The notes beneath the pieces were generated by a model, which made no database searches, was not told the origin of the DNA, and saw nothing but the letters and a program-made list of their open reading frames with translations. Shown here one piece after another: positions 49,276 through 58,430 of a stretch of DNA of 64,000 bases (position 1 is the first letter of the stretch; each line of letters opens with the position of its first letter). The position numbers and the translations under genes were made by a program. This DNA is from Pseudomonas mohnii (GTDB lineage: Bacteria > Pseudomonadota > Gammaproteobacteria > Pseudomonadales > Pseudomonadaceae): the NCBI RefSeq assembly GCF_900105115.1, contig NZ_FNRV01000001.1, positions 5,068,501 through 5,132,500 on the forward strand. The letters are read 5' to 3'.

Positions 49276-50244
49276 ATGATCGTTGACCGTCAAGGCAGGC
49301 GTTTTCGTAATTTGCGAATCAGTCTGACCTCAGCCTGCAATTACGCTTGTACCTACTGCGTGCCTAACGGCAAGCGGCTGGTGGCTGCGCAGGATGAACT
49401 GTCGGCCGAAGCCATGGCGCGCGGCGTGGCCTATCTGATTGAAGCGGCAGGCATCGAGCGCTTGCGCATCACCGGCGGCGAGCCGCTGGTCAGCCCCAAA
49501 CTCGAAGCCTTCATGACCGCCATCGGGCAGATGGGCCTGGAAGACATCAGCCTGACCACCAATGGCCAACTGCTGGCGAAAAAGCTGCCATTGCTGGTCA
49601 ATGCCGGCATTCGCCGCATCAACGTTTCCCTCGATACGCTCGACGCCAGCGCCTTTCGCGGCATTGCCCGTGGCGGCGATCTGGCGACGGTACTCGACGG
49701 CATGGACCAGGCCAGCGCCGCCGGCATGAAGATCAAGGTCAACATGGTGCCGTTGCGTGGCCAGAACCTTGACCAGGTGATGCCACTGCTCGAGTACTGC
49801 CTGGAGCGTGGCTATGAGCTGCGCTTCATCGAATTGATGCGAATGGGCCACCTGGCCAGCGACTCCAATGCCTTCCTGCAGCAGTTTGTCAGCCTTCAGC
49901 AGTTGTTGAGCCTGATCGGCGAACGCTACGAATATCTCCAGGCCGATGCCCCACTCGATGCCACGGCCGTGCGTTACGAGATTCCGGGGATGGGCCATTT
50001 CGGTGTAATCGCCAACGAAAGCGTGCCGTTCTGTCGCACCTGTTCCAGGCTGCGCCTGTCCTCCACCGGCTGGTTGCATGGCTGTTTGTCCTCGAGCAAT
50101 CGCCACTACGTCGGCGATCTGTTGGACAAACCGCGTCATCAAGCGCTGCCGGCGCTCCAGCGGCTTTTGGTGAAAGCCTTGGGCGACAAGCAGGAGGTGG
50201 CGTTTTCCGGTGGTGCCACAGTCATGAAGATTATCGGCGGCTGA
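49276..50244 (+). CDS. Radical SAM protein, MoaA family (GTP 3',8-cyclase-like)
   Basis: A 322-residue enzyme with both iron-sulfur sites of MoaA: C21, C25 and C28 (CNYACTYC) for SAM, and C253, C256, C270 (CRTC, 13 residues, C) for the GTP-bound cluster. The arginines of CSRLRLSSTG and the terminal GG (MKIIGG) that MoaA needs are also kept. It therefore probably makes the first molybdopterin precursor. It is not in a moa operon, and the N-terminus (RISLTSACNYACTYCVPNGK) differs from typical MoaA, so it may be a second paralogue with a specialised role. The window contains a molybdenum hydroxylase at 26.4 kb. Confidence 0.82.
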   Translation: MIVDRQGRRFRNLRISLTSACNYACTYCVPNGKRLVAAQDELSAEAMARGVAYLIEAAGIERLRITGGEPLVSPKLEAFMTAIGQMGLEDISLTTNGQLLAKKLPLLVNAGIRRINVSLDTLDASAFRGIARGGDLATVLDGMDQASAAGMKIKVNMVPLRGQNLDQVMPLLEYCLERGYELRFIELMRMGHLASDSNAFLQQFVSLQQLLSLIGERYEYLQADAPLDATAVRYEIPGMGHFGVIANESVPFCRTCSRLRLSSTGWLHGCLSSSNRHYVGDLLDKPRHQALPALQRLLVKALGDKQEVAFSGGATVMKIIGG

Positions 50245-50256
50245 ACCGGCCTCATG

Positions 50257-50326
50257 GCGGGTAAGCCACGCTCCCACAAGCATCTACGTAAAACCTTGTG
50301 GGAGAGTGGCTTGCCCGCGATTGCGT
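50257..50326. repeat. REPIN (two inverted REP sequences)
   Basis: GGGTAAGCCACGCTCCCACA and, inverted after about 15 nt, TGTGGGAGAGTGGCTTGCCC. The whole can fold into one long hairpin. Confidence 0.75.
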
Positions 50327-50416
50327 TGGATCAGGTGACGATGTCCGTGAGGTGGCGCAAAAGCTGCATCCCATGGCCATTCGCCGGTTTTCCGACACCG
50401 GCCTCTGGAGGATAGG

Positions 50417-51025
50417 ATGCGTAGCCTGGTTTTGCTGCTGGCCGTTTTGGCGCTTGGCGGCTGCATGAATGTCAGCGATATGGCCGAAGGGACTCGTTAC
50501 CACATGAGCGACGCCGGTCTGCTGGACCACAGCGACAGCCGCCGCGTGAATAACCTGCGCATTCAGCCGGACTCGTTCGTCTATATTGCCCAGGGCGCAT
50601 TCGTACCGCCGGGCAGTGCCGTCTACCCGCGACCTAACGTGATCGCCGAAGTCGCCTTTGATGGCTTTGTCGAATACTTCCCGATGGTTCGCCGCGCTCG
50701 CACGCCGGAAGGTCTGGACCAGGCCATGAGCGAAGCCCGTGCCGTTGGCGCCCATTACCTGCTCTACACCCGTTTCGCCAAGTCCGATGACCGCATTGGC
50801 AACTCGGATGAATGGCTGGATCAAGAGGCGCTGGATCGCCTCGGAATCGACAGCGGCGTGATTCAGATCATGTTGATCGAGACCAGCACCCAGTATTTGA
50901 TTGATACTGCACGTATCAAGAGTCGTGGCGGTTTACTGACGTTCCACGATAAAAAGCCGGAAGACCTGATGGGCCCGCCGCTGGAGCAATACGCTCGTAG
51001 TCTGCTGGGGCTCAGCGACCAGTAA
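50417..51025 (+). CDS. DUF4823 domain lipoprotein
   Basis: A 202-residue lipoprotein of unknown function. It has a signal peptide with the lipobox LALGGC (cysteine at residue 16), so it is lipid-anchored; N at +2 favours outer-membrane sorting. The mature part has [34 protein letters not shown] and [19 protein letters not shown], typical of this uncharacterised family. It lies 16 bp before the DUF1285 gene, probably in one transcript. Confidence 0.85.
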   Translation: MRSLVLLLAVLALGGCMNVSDMAEGTRYHMSDAGLLDHSDSRRVNNLRIQPDSFVYIAQGAFVPPGSAVYPRPNVIAEVAFDGFVEYFPMVRRARTPEGLDQAMSEARAVGAHYLLYTRFAKSDDRIGNSDEWLDQEALDRLGIDSGVIQIMLIETSTQYLIDTARIKSRGGLLTFHDKKPEDLMGPPLEQYARSLLGLSDQ

Positions 51026-51041
51026 ATCAAAGGAGATCGCC

Positions 51042-51602
51042 ATGAGTGGCCCGCAAAAAGCCAACGACCTGTTGGGGCAAATCCCCAAAACCAAAGGCTT
51101 GCCGCCGGTCCACCTGTGGAATCCCGACTTCTGCGGCGACATCGACATGCGCATCGCCCGCGACGGCACCTGGTATTACCTGGGCACGCCGATCGGGCGC
51201 AAGCCGATGGTCAAACTCTTCTCCACCATCATTCGTCGCGATGGCGATGATTATTTCCTAATCACACCGGTCGAGAAGGTCGGCATCAAGGTTGATGACG
51301 CGCCCTTCGTGGCCATCGCCGTGGACGTCGAAGGCGAGGGTGAGGCGCAGGTCCTGCGCTTCACCACCAACGTCGACGAAACCACCGACGCCGGTGCTGA
51401 ACACCCGATTCGTGTGGTGGTCGATCCACTCACCCAGGAACCGGCGCCTTACGTGCATGTGCGCACGAACCTTGAAGCGCTGATCCATCGCAATGTGTTT
51501 TACCAACTGGTTGAGCTGGCAGTCAGTCGCGAGATCGATGGGCAGCGTTGGTTGGGCGTGTGGAGTGGGGGTGAGTTTTTCCGCATCGGTCTTGAGCCCT
51601 GA
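51042..51602 (+). CDS. DUF1285 domain protein
   Basis: A 186-residue soluble protein of unknown function. Family features are [33 protein letters not shown] near the N-terminus (written as a span, residues 20-52) and [19 protein letters not shown] near residue 108. A Shine-Dalgarno sequence AAGGAG precedes ATG 51042. It is followed by a REP core at 51612-51637. Confidence 0.88.
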   Translation: MSGPQKANDLLGQIPKTKGLPPVHLWNPDFCGDIDMRIARDGTWYYLGTPIGRKPMVKLFSTIIRRDGDDYFLITPVEKVGIKVDDAPFVAIAVDVEGEGEAQVLRFTTNVDETTDAGAEHPIRVVVDPLTQEPAPYVHVRTNLEALIHRNVFYQLVELAVSREIDGQRWLGVWSGGEFFRIGLEP

Positions 51603-51611
51603 CACATAACC

Positions 51612-51637
51612 CTATGGGAGCAAGCTCGCTCCCAAAA
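51612..51637. repeat. REP palindrome
   Basis: TATGGGAGCAAGCTCGCTCCCA, a nearly perfect short palindrome of the same family as 1241-1266. Confidence 0.65.
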
Positions 51638-51664
51638 GGGTTTGCGTGTGTTCAAAAAATCAAT

Positions 51665-51693
51665 TTGACAGTCAATCATATGATGATTAGCGT
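51665..51693 (+). promoter_or_regulatory. Promoter/operator of the GntR gene
   Basis: Exact TTGACA (51665-51670) with a weak -10 about 17 bp later. The spacer contains AATCATATGATGATT (51674-51688), with palindromic core ATCATATGAT, the kind of site bound by FadR-type regulators. The core TATGATGATT recurs inverted upstream of araF. Confidence 0.6.
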
Positions 51694-51725
51694 GGCCACC
51701 TTAGCGAATGGCTTTGGGGATATCC

Positions 51726-52442
51726 ATGTCCAGCAGTTTTCATGCGTCGACCGTCGATTGGCTGGGTTGCTGGATCGCTACCGGCCAAGTGAAGCCCGGC
51801 GAAACCATCAAGGTCGAAGCTGACCTCGGCGAGCAGCTCGGCGTCAGTCGTACCGTCATCCGCGAAGCCATCAAAACCCTGGTTGCCAAAGGCCTGCTCG
51901 AAGTCGGGCCGAAGGTCGGCACCCGTGTGTTGCCGGTACGGCGCTGGAACCTGTTCGATCCGCAAGTCGTCGGCTGGCTGTCGCGCAGCGGCTTGCCGGA
52001 AAACTTCGTCGATGACTTGCTCGACCTGCGCCGCACCATCGAACCCATGGCCGTGCGCTGGGCCTGTGAGCGGGCGACGGGCGAGCAGGTCGAGGCGATT
52101 TTACTGGCTTGCAACGCGCTCGAACGCGCCGTGGACAGTGGCATCGACTACAACCGCGCCGACCAGCTCTTCCATGAGTGCATCCTCGCCGCGAGCCACA
52201 ATCAATTCATCGAGCAAATGGTGCCGGCCCTCGGTGCCTTGCTGGCGGTGTGTTTCGAAGTGTCCGCCGCCGACCCCGACGAACTGCGTCGCACCTTGCC
52301 CATTCATAAAGACATGGCCCAAGCCATCGCCGCCCGCGATGCCGCGCGCGGTGTCTGGGCCTGCATGACCCTGATCGACAACGCTGACCTGGCGATCAAG
52401 CGCTACTACCCGCAGGTCATGGCCGACAAAAAAGCCAGCTGA
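51726..52442 (+). CDS. FadR/GntR family transcriptional regulator of the arabinose locus
   Basis: A 238-residue regulator. The N-terminal winged helix covers about residues 15-75 (GETIKVEADLGEQLGVSRTVIREAIKTLVAKGLLEVGPKVGTRV is its span) and the FCD effector domain the rest (DLLDLRRTIEPMAVRWA, FHECILAASHNQFIEQM with metal-binding His/Asp). GGGGA precedes ATG 51726; the frame extends to 51708. Next to it are a lactonase, an SDR and an arabinose ABC transporter, so arabinose or a derived acid is the likely effector. Confidence 0.88.
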   Translation: MSSSFHASTVDWLGCWIATGQVKPGETIKVEADLGEQLGVSRTVIREAIKTLVAKGLLEVGPKVGTRVLPVRRWNLFDPQVVGWLSRSGLPENFVDDLLDLRRTIEPMAVRWACERATGEQVEAILLACNALERAVDSGIDYNRADQLFHECILAASHNQFIEQMVPALGALLAVCFEVSAADPDELRRTLPIHKDMAQAIAARDAARGVWACMTLIDNADLAIKRYYPQVMADKKAS

Positions 52443-52486
52443 AAACGAAGAACCTGTGGGCGCCGGCAAACCGGCTCCGACCTGAA

Positions 52487-52498
52487 AAGAATAAGAAA
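52487..52498 (+). promoter_or_regulatory. Probable Hfq-Crc A-rich site, lactonase mRNA
   Basis: AAGAATAAGAAA is an (AAN)4 tract 3 nt before the AGGAGG of the lactonase gene, matching the AANAANAA motif through which Hfq and Crc repress translation in Pseudomonas. Confidence 0.6.
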
Positions 52499-52510
52499 GC
52501 AGGAGGTTTC

Positions 52511-53386
52511 ATGACGTGGACAGCGGTGACCGGACACCGGGCGCAACTCGGTGAAGGCCCATTCTGGGATGCGCCGAACCAGGCACTGTACTGGGTGGAC
52601 ATCGCCGGCAAGCAAGCGTTGCGGCTGATTGGCGCCAACGTGCAGATCTGGCAGATGCCGGAGCACGTGTCAGCGTTCATTCCGTGTGAGCGCGGCGATG
52701 CACTGGTGACCTTGAGCAGTGGCGTCTATCGACTTGATCTGGATTCGCCCGGCCTGGAGCCGCGGCTGACGTTGCTCTGCGTTGCCGACCCGCAACCGGG
52801 CAACCGCGCCAACGAAGCGCGTTGCGATGCCCTCGGTCGGCTCTGGCTCGGCACCATGCAAAACAATATCGGCGAACAAGGCGAAGACCTGCCCATCGTG
52901 CGGCGTACCGGCGGGCTGTTTCGCATTGACCGCGACGCCAGGGTAACGCCCCTGCTTCGCGGTTTGGGCATTCCCAATACGTTGTTGTGGAGCGATGACG
53001 TCACCACCCTGTATTTCGGCGACAGCCTCGATGGCACGCTGTATCAACATGTCATCCGCACCGACGGCAACCTCGAACCGGCGCAGACCTGGTTTGCAGC
53101 CCATGGGCGCGGCGGTCCGGACGGATCGGCGATGGATGCGCAAGGTTTTATCTGGAACGCCCGGTGGGACGGTAGCTGCCTGCTCAGGCTCAGTCCGGAC
53201 GGGAAAGTCGATCGGGTGATTGAGCTGCCAGTCAGCCGCCCCACCAGTTGCGTGTTCGGCGATACCGATCTTAAAACCCTGTACATCACCAGTGCCGCGA
53301 GCCCGCTCGGGCATTCGCTGGATGGGGCCGTGTTGTCGATTCGTGTGGACGTCCCCGGAAAGCATTGCACTCGTTTTGCGGGATAA
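52511..53386 (+). CDS. SMP-30/gluconolactonase family protein, probable L-arabinolactonase
   Basis: A 291-residue six-bladed beta-propeller lactonase. The metal-binding glutamate is in AQLGEGPFWDAPNQALYWVDI near residue 16; the asparagine and aspartate sites are in NRANEARCDALGRLWLGTM near 100, GIPNTLLWSDD near 155 and DGSAMDAQGFIWNARWDGS near 205. In oxidative pentose catabolism such enzymes open the lactone made by a sugar 1-dehydrogenase, here probably L-arabinono-1,4-lactone. The substrate is inferred from the AraF-type transporter downstream. Confidence 0.85.
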   Translation: MTWTAVTGHRAQLGEGPFWDAPNQALYWVDIAGKQALRLIGANVQIWQMPEHVSAFIPCERGDALVTLSSGVYRLDLDSPGLEPRLTLLCVADPQPGNRANEARCDALGRLWLGTMQNNIGEQGEDLPIVRRTGGLFRIDRDARVTPLLRGLGIPNTLLWSDDVTTLYFGDSLDGTLYQHVIRTDGNLEPAQTWFAAHGRGGPDGSAMDAQGFIWNARWDGSCLLRLSPDGKVDRVIELPVSRPTSCVFGDTDLKTLYITSAASPLGHSLDGAVLSIRVDVPGKHCTRFAG

Positions 53387-53416
53387 ATCCCAAAATATGG
53401 GATGTAAATATATATA

Positions 53417-53446
53417 TTGAGATTTATCCTGGGCCAGGTTTATAGT
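53417..53446 (+). promoter_or_regulatory. Promoter of the SDR-araFGH operon
   Basis: TTGAGA (53417-53422), 18-bp spacer, TATAGT (53441-53446), in an AT-rich stretch. A start near 53453 leaves a leader of about 207 nt before the SDR gene. Confidence 0.6.
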
Positions 53447-53476
53447 CGGCCTCACCAGTTACATGCACTCACACTT

Positions 53477-53488
53477 AAGAAAAACAAA
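53477..53488 (+). promoter_or_regulatory. Probable Hfq-Crc A-rich site, operon leader
   Basis: AAGAAAAACAAA, an (AAN)4 tract just before AGGTGAAG and the small ORF at 53501. Confidence 0.55.
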
Positions 53489-53500
53489 ACAGGTGAAGTG

Positions 53501-53656
53501 ATGCAGCGATATTCCACCGTCTTCCCGTGCGGAGTCAGTGCTTCAGAGCGTTTCAAAGCTGAAACGTTTTTTGCGTGCCTGTTCTTGCCTCAACGCCTTT
53601 TGACCGGACATCCACGGATGCCCGGTTTTCGTCGTGCTTTCGAACAGGAGTCTTGA
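53501..53656 (+). CDS. Possible 51-residue leader ORF
   Basis: ATG 53501 follows AGGTGAAG, and the frame runs 51 codons to a TGA at 53654-53656, 3 nt before the SDR start. The peptide (MQRYSTVFPCGVSASERFKA and onward) resembles nothing I know, and it is encoded across two terminator-like hairpins. It could be a regulatory leader peptide or chance. Confidence 0.3.
   Translation: MQRYSTVFPCGVSASERFKAETFFACLFLPQRLLTGHPRMPGFRRAFEQES
53549..53572 (+). terminator. Intrinsic terminator/attenuator in the operon leader, hairpin 1
   Basis: Perfect 7-bp stem CGTTTCA/TGAAACG with a 4-nt loop, then T6. It lies between the promoter and the first gene, so it is either an attenuator or the 3' end of a leader-derived small RNA of about 120 nt. 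Confidence 0.65.
53604..53629 (+). terminator. Terminator-like hairpin 2 in the operon leader
   Basis: CCGGACATCC/GGATGCCCGG with one mismatch and a 2-nt centre, followed by TTTT. It lies 31 nt before the SDR start. Confidence 0.5.
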
Positions 53657-53659
53657 TCC

Positions 53660-54478
53660 ATGGCTGAACCTCTTTCCTTGCCACCGGTACCCGAACCGCC
53701 GAAGGGCGAGCGCTTGAAAAACAAAGTCGTGTTGCTCACCGGCGCGGCTCAGGGTATTGGCGAAGCGATCGTCGCCAGCTTCGCATCTCAGCAAGCCAGG
53801 CTGATCATCAGCGATATTCAGGGGGATAAAGTCGAAAAGGTTGCGGCGCACTGGCGGGGAAAAGGTGCCGATGTGGTGGCGATCAAGGCCGATGTCTCGC
53901 ACCAGCAGGATCTGCACGCCATGGCCAGGCTGGCGGTGGAACGTCACGGCCGGATCGACGTGCTGGTCAACTGTGCCGGGGTCAATGTGTTCCGCGACCC
54001 GCTGCAAATGACCGAAGAAGACTGGCGTCGCTGCTTTGCCATCGACCTCGACGGCGCCTGGTTCGGCTGCAAGGCCGTTTTGCCGCAGATGATCGAGCAG
54101 GGCATCGGCAGCATTATCAACATTGCCTCGACCCATTCCAGCCACATCATTCCCGGTTGCTTCCCGTACCCGGTGGCCAAGCACGGCTTGCTCGGCCTGA
54201 CCCGTGCCCTGGGCATCGAATATGCGCCCAAGGGTATTCGCGTCAATGCCATTGCACCGGGCTACATCGAAACTCAGTTGAACGTCGATTACTGGAACGG
54301 TTTTGCCGATCCTTATGCCGAGCGTCAGCGCGCCTTTGATCTGCACCCGCCAAAACGAATCGGTCAGCCGATAGAAGTCGCCATGACAGCGGTGTTCCTG
54401 GCCAGCGATGAAGCGCCGTTCATCAACGCGTCGTGCATCACCATCGATGGTGGGCGCTCGGTCATGTACCACGACTGA
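53660..54478 (+). CDS. SDR oxidoreductase, probable L-arabinose (aldose) 1-dehydrogenase
   Basis: A 272-residue classical SDR: TGAAQGIGEAIVASF near residue 27, NCAGVNVF near 105, the serine in NIASTHSS and the YPVAKHG tyrosine-lysine pair near 170. The acidic residue after strand 2 (ISDIQGD) suggests NAD. Between an SMP-30 lactonase and an arabinose ABC transporter, oxidation of L-arabinose to the lactone is the best guess; a general sugar dehydrogenase is possible. AGGAG at 53646-53650 precedes ATG 53660. The later pathway enzymes (arabonate dehydratase and onward) are not in the window. Confidence 0.82.
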   Translation: MAEPLSLPPVPEPPKGERLKNKVVLLTGAAQGIGEAIVASFASQQARLIISDIQGDKVEKVAAHWRGKGADVVAIKADVSHQQDLHAMARLAVERHGRIDVLVNCAGVNVFRDPLQMTEEDWRRCFAIDLDGAWFGCKAVLPQMIEQGIGSIINIASTHSSHIIPGCFPYPVAKHGLLGLTRALGIEYAPKGIRVNAIAPGYIETQLNVDYWNGFADPYAERQRAFDLHPPKRIGQPIEVAMTAVFLASDEAPFINASCITIDGGRSVMYHD

Positions 54479-54488
54479 AACCTGAGGA

Positions 54489-54514
54489 TTTCAGGCGCAG
54501 TACTGCGCCTGAAA
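54489..54514 (+). repeat. Intercistronic hairpin between SDR gene and araF
   Basis: Perfect inverted repeat TTTCAGGCGCAG/CTGCGCCTGAAA with a 2-nt centre and no U-tract. It may stabilise or delimit the mRNA so that araF, a high-copy periplasmic protein, is expressed differently from the SDR. Confidence 0.65.
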
Positions 54515-54517
54515 CTC

Positions 54518-54536
54518 AATCATCATACGATATGAC
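54518..54536 (+). promoter_or_regulatory. GntR-type operator upstream of araF
   Basis: AATCATCATACGATATGAC contains, on the reverse strand, the decamer TATGATGATT that is also in the operator at 51674-51688 before the GntR gene. Confidence 0.5.
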
Positions 54537-54596
54537 TATTTAGCGATAAGGTTTCACCGCGCCATTGGTTGAAAAGAACGCTTTCGAAGAATGCTC

Positions 54597-54611
54597 AACA
54601 AAAATAACAAG
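54597..54611 (+). promoter_or_regulatory. Probable Hfq-Crc A-rich site, araF mRNA
   Basis: AACAAAAATAACAAG is a perfect (AAN)5 tract overlapping the Shine-Dalgarno sequence AAGGAG of araF, the strongest of the three A-rich sites in this locus. Confidence 0.7.
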
Positions 54612-54623
54612 GAGTCAAAACCT

Positions 54624-55628
54624 ATGAATCGTCGTCGTGCAATCCGTTCCCTGTGCTGTGCCGCTCTGGCGGTCACTGCGGTCAGCCTGAGCAGTACGCT
54701 GCTGGCGGCCGAGGAAGTGAAAATCGGGTTTCTGGTCAAACAAGCGGAAGAGCCGTGGTTCCAGACCGAATGGGCCTTCGCCGAAAAGGCCGGTAAGGAG
54801 AAGGGCTTCACCCTGATCAAGATTGCCGTGCCTGATGGCGAGAAGACCCTGTCGGCCATCGACAGCCTGGCCGCCAACGGCGCCAAGGGTTTTGTGATCT
54901 GCCCGCCCGATGTGTCCCTCGGCCCTGCGATCATGGCCAAGGCCAAGCTCAACGGCTTGAAAGTGATCGCCGTCGATGACCGCTTCGTCGATGCCAGTGG
55001 CAAATTCATGGAAGAGGTTCCGTACCTTGGCATGGCAGCGTTCGAAGTCGGCCAGAAGCAGGGCGGCGCCATGGCCACCGAAGCGAAAAAGCGCGGTTGG
55101 GACTGGAAAGACACCTACGCGGTGATCAACACCTACAACGAACTCGACACCGGCAAGAAACGCACCGACGGTTCGGTCAAGGCGCTGGAAGACGCCGGCA
55201 TGCCGAAGGATCACATCTTGTTCTCGGCGCTGAAAACCCTCGACGTGCCGGGCAGCATGGACGCCACCAACTCGGCGCTGGTGAAGCTGCCGGGCGCGGC
55301 GAAGAACCTGATCATCGGCGGCATGAACGACAACACCGTGCTCGGCGGCGTGCGCGCCACGGAAGCTGCCGGCTTCGCGGCGAAGAATGTGATCGGCATC
55401 GGCATCAACGGCACCGATGCCATCGGTGAATTGAAGAAACCCGACAGTGGCTTCTATGGCTCGATGCTGCCAAGCCCGCACATCGAGGGCTACAACACCG
55501 CCAGCATGATGTACGAGTGGGTCACCACCGGCAAAGAACCGGCGAAATACACGGCCATGGATGACGTGACGCTGATCACCCGCGACAACTTCAAGCAGGA
55601 GCTGGAAAAGATCGGTCTGTGGAACTGA
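54624..55628 (+). CDS. araF: L-arabinose ABC transporter substrate-binding protein
   Basis: Periplasmic binding protein of 334 residues with a signal peptide (NRRRAIRSLCCAALAVTAVS, cleavage after LLAAE region). The mature part closely follows E. coli AraF: KIGFLVKQAEEPWFQTEWAF, IKIAVPDGEKTLSAIDSLAA, GAKGFVICPPD, VIAVDDRFVDA, GGMNDNTVLGGVRATEAAGF, GFYGSMLPSPHIEGY. The sugar-contacting regions are kept, so arabinose (and perhaps galactose or fucose) is the ligand. AAGGAG precedes ATG 54624. Confidence 0.95.
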   Translation: MNRRRAIRSLCCAALAVTAVSLSSTLLAAEEVKIGFLVKQAEEPWFQTEWAFAEKAGKEKGFTLIKIAVPDGEKTLSAIDSLAANGAKGFVICPPDVSLGPAIMAKAKLNGLKVIAVDDRFVDASGKFMEEVPYLGMAAFEVGQKQGGAMATEAKKRGWDWKDTYAVINTYNELDTGKKRTDGSVKALEDAGMPKDHILFSALKTLDVPGSMDATNSALVKLPGAAKNLIIGGMNDNTVLGGVRATEAAGFAAKNVIGIGINGTDAIGELKKPDSGFYGSMLPSPHIEGYNTASMMYEWVTTGKEPAKYTAMDDVTLITRDNFKQELEKIGLWN

Positions 55629-55692
55629 GGGCGGGTTGATTTCATCGGCAGCCCCGGCCACGGGGTTGCCTGATCTGTGTCATGAGGTGGTT

Positions 55693-57252
<1,560 letters not shown>

Positions 57253-57261
57253 GAGGTGACT

Positions 57262-58233
57262 ATGATGACAACCCAAAACGAAACCCTGCCGACCGTGCGC
57301 AAGCCTCTGGACCTGCGACGCTTTCTTGATGACTGGGTGATGCTGCTGGCGGCGGTGGGGATCTTCGTGCTCTGCACCTTGCTGATCGACAATTTCCTAT
57401 CGCCGCTGAACATGCGTGGCCTGGGCCTGGCGATTTCGACCACCGGGATTGCCGCCTGCACCATGTTGTACTGCCTGGCGTCCGGGCATTTCGACTTGTC
57501 GGTGGGCTCGGTGATCGCCTGTGCCGGGGTCGTCGCGGCCGTGGTGATGCGCGACACCAACAGCGTGTTTCTCGGTGTCTGTGCGGCACTGGTCATGGGG
57601 CTGATCGTCGGGCTGGTCAACGGGATCGTGATTGCCAAGCTGCGGGTCAATGCGTTGATCACGACGCTGGCCACCATGCAGATCGTGCGCGGCCTGGCCT
57701 ACATCTTCGCCAACGGCAAAGCGGTGGGCGTGTCCCAGGAATCATTCTTCGTGTTCGGCAATGGCCAACTGTTCGGTGTACCGGTGCCGATCCTGATTAC
57801 CATCGTCTGCTTCCTGTTCTTCGGTTGGTTGCTCAACTACACCACCTATGGCCGCAACACCATGGCCATCGGCGGTAACCAGGAAGCGGCGCTGCTGGCC
57901 GGGGTCAACGTTGATCGGACCAAGATCATTATCTTCGCCGTGCATGGCCTGATCGGCGCGTTGGCCGGTGTGATTCTGGCTTCGCGCATGACCTCGGGTC
58001 AGCCGATGATCGGCCAGGGCTTCGAGCTGACGGTGATCTCGGCGTGTGTGCTGGGCGGGGTTTCGTTGAGTGGCGGGATCGGCATGATCCGGCACGTGAT
58101 TGCCGGGGTGTTGATTCTGGCAATCATCGAGAATGCGATGAACCTGAAGAATATCGATACGTTTTACCAGTATGTGATTCGGGGTTCGATTCTGCTGTTG
58201 GCGGTGGTGATTGACCGTTTGAAACAGCGCTGA
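57262..58233 (+). CDS. araH: L-arabinose ABC transporter permease
   Basis: Inner-membrane permease of about 323 residues with eight to ten hydrophobic segments. It has the CUT2 features SGHFDLSVGSVIACAGVVAAV, GLVNGIVIAKLRVNALITTLATM, YGRNTMAIGGNQEAALLAGVNV and CVLGGVSLSGGIGMI. ATG 57262 follows GAGAGG; a GTG at 57256 and an ATG at 57265 are alternatives. It ends the operon and is followed by a REPIN. Confidence 0.95.
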   Translation: MMTTQNETLPTVRKPLDLRRFLDDWVMLLAAVGIFVLCTLLIDNFLSPLNMRGLGLAISTTGIAACTMLYCLASGHFDLSVGSVIACAGVVAAVVMRDTNSVFLGVCAALVMGLIVGLVNGIVIAKLRVNALITTLATMQIVRGLAYIFANGKAVGVSQESFFVFGNGQLFGVPVPILITIVCFLFFGWLLNYTTYGRNTMAIGGNQEAALLAGVNVDRTKIIIFAVHGLIGALAGVILASRMTSGQPMIGQGFELTVISACVLGGVSLSGGIGMIRHVIAGVLILAIIENAMNLKNIDTFYQYVIRGSILLLAVVIDRLKQR

Positions 58234-58255
58234 GATTTTCGCTGCTCTCACGAGC

Positions 58256-58327
58256 GCCATCGCGGACAAGCCACGCTCCCACAGGTTTTTGCGTAATCTG
58301 TGGGAGCGTGGCTTGCCCGCGATGGCT
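58256..58327. repeat. REPIN
   Basis: GCCATCGCGGACAAGCCACG with CTCCCACAG, a 13-nt spacer, then CTGTGGGAG and CGTGGCTTGCCCGCGATGGC: two REP sequences in inverted order, nearly perfect over about 29 bp. Confidence 0.85.
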
Positions 58328-58430
58328 GCATGACTGACTCACTCCCGCTCTCGCGAACAATCGCATCCTTCTGTCACCTCCCTTAAATATTTCTTGCCCG
58401 TCCCAACCCGTTTCGGGTATCAATTTGTAC

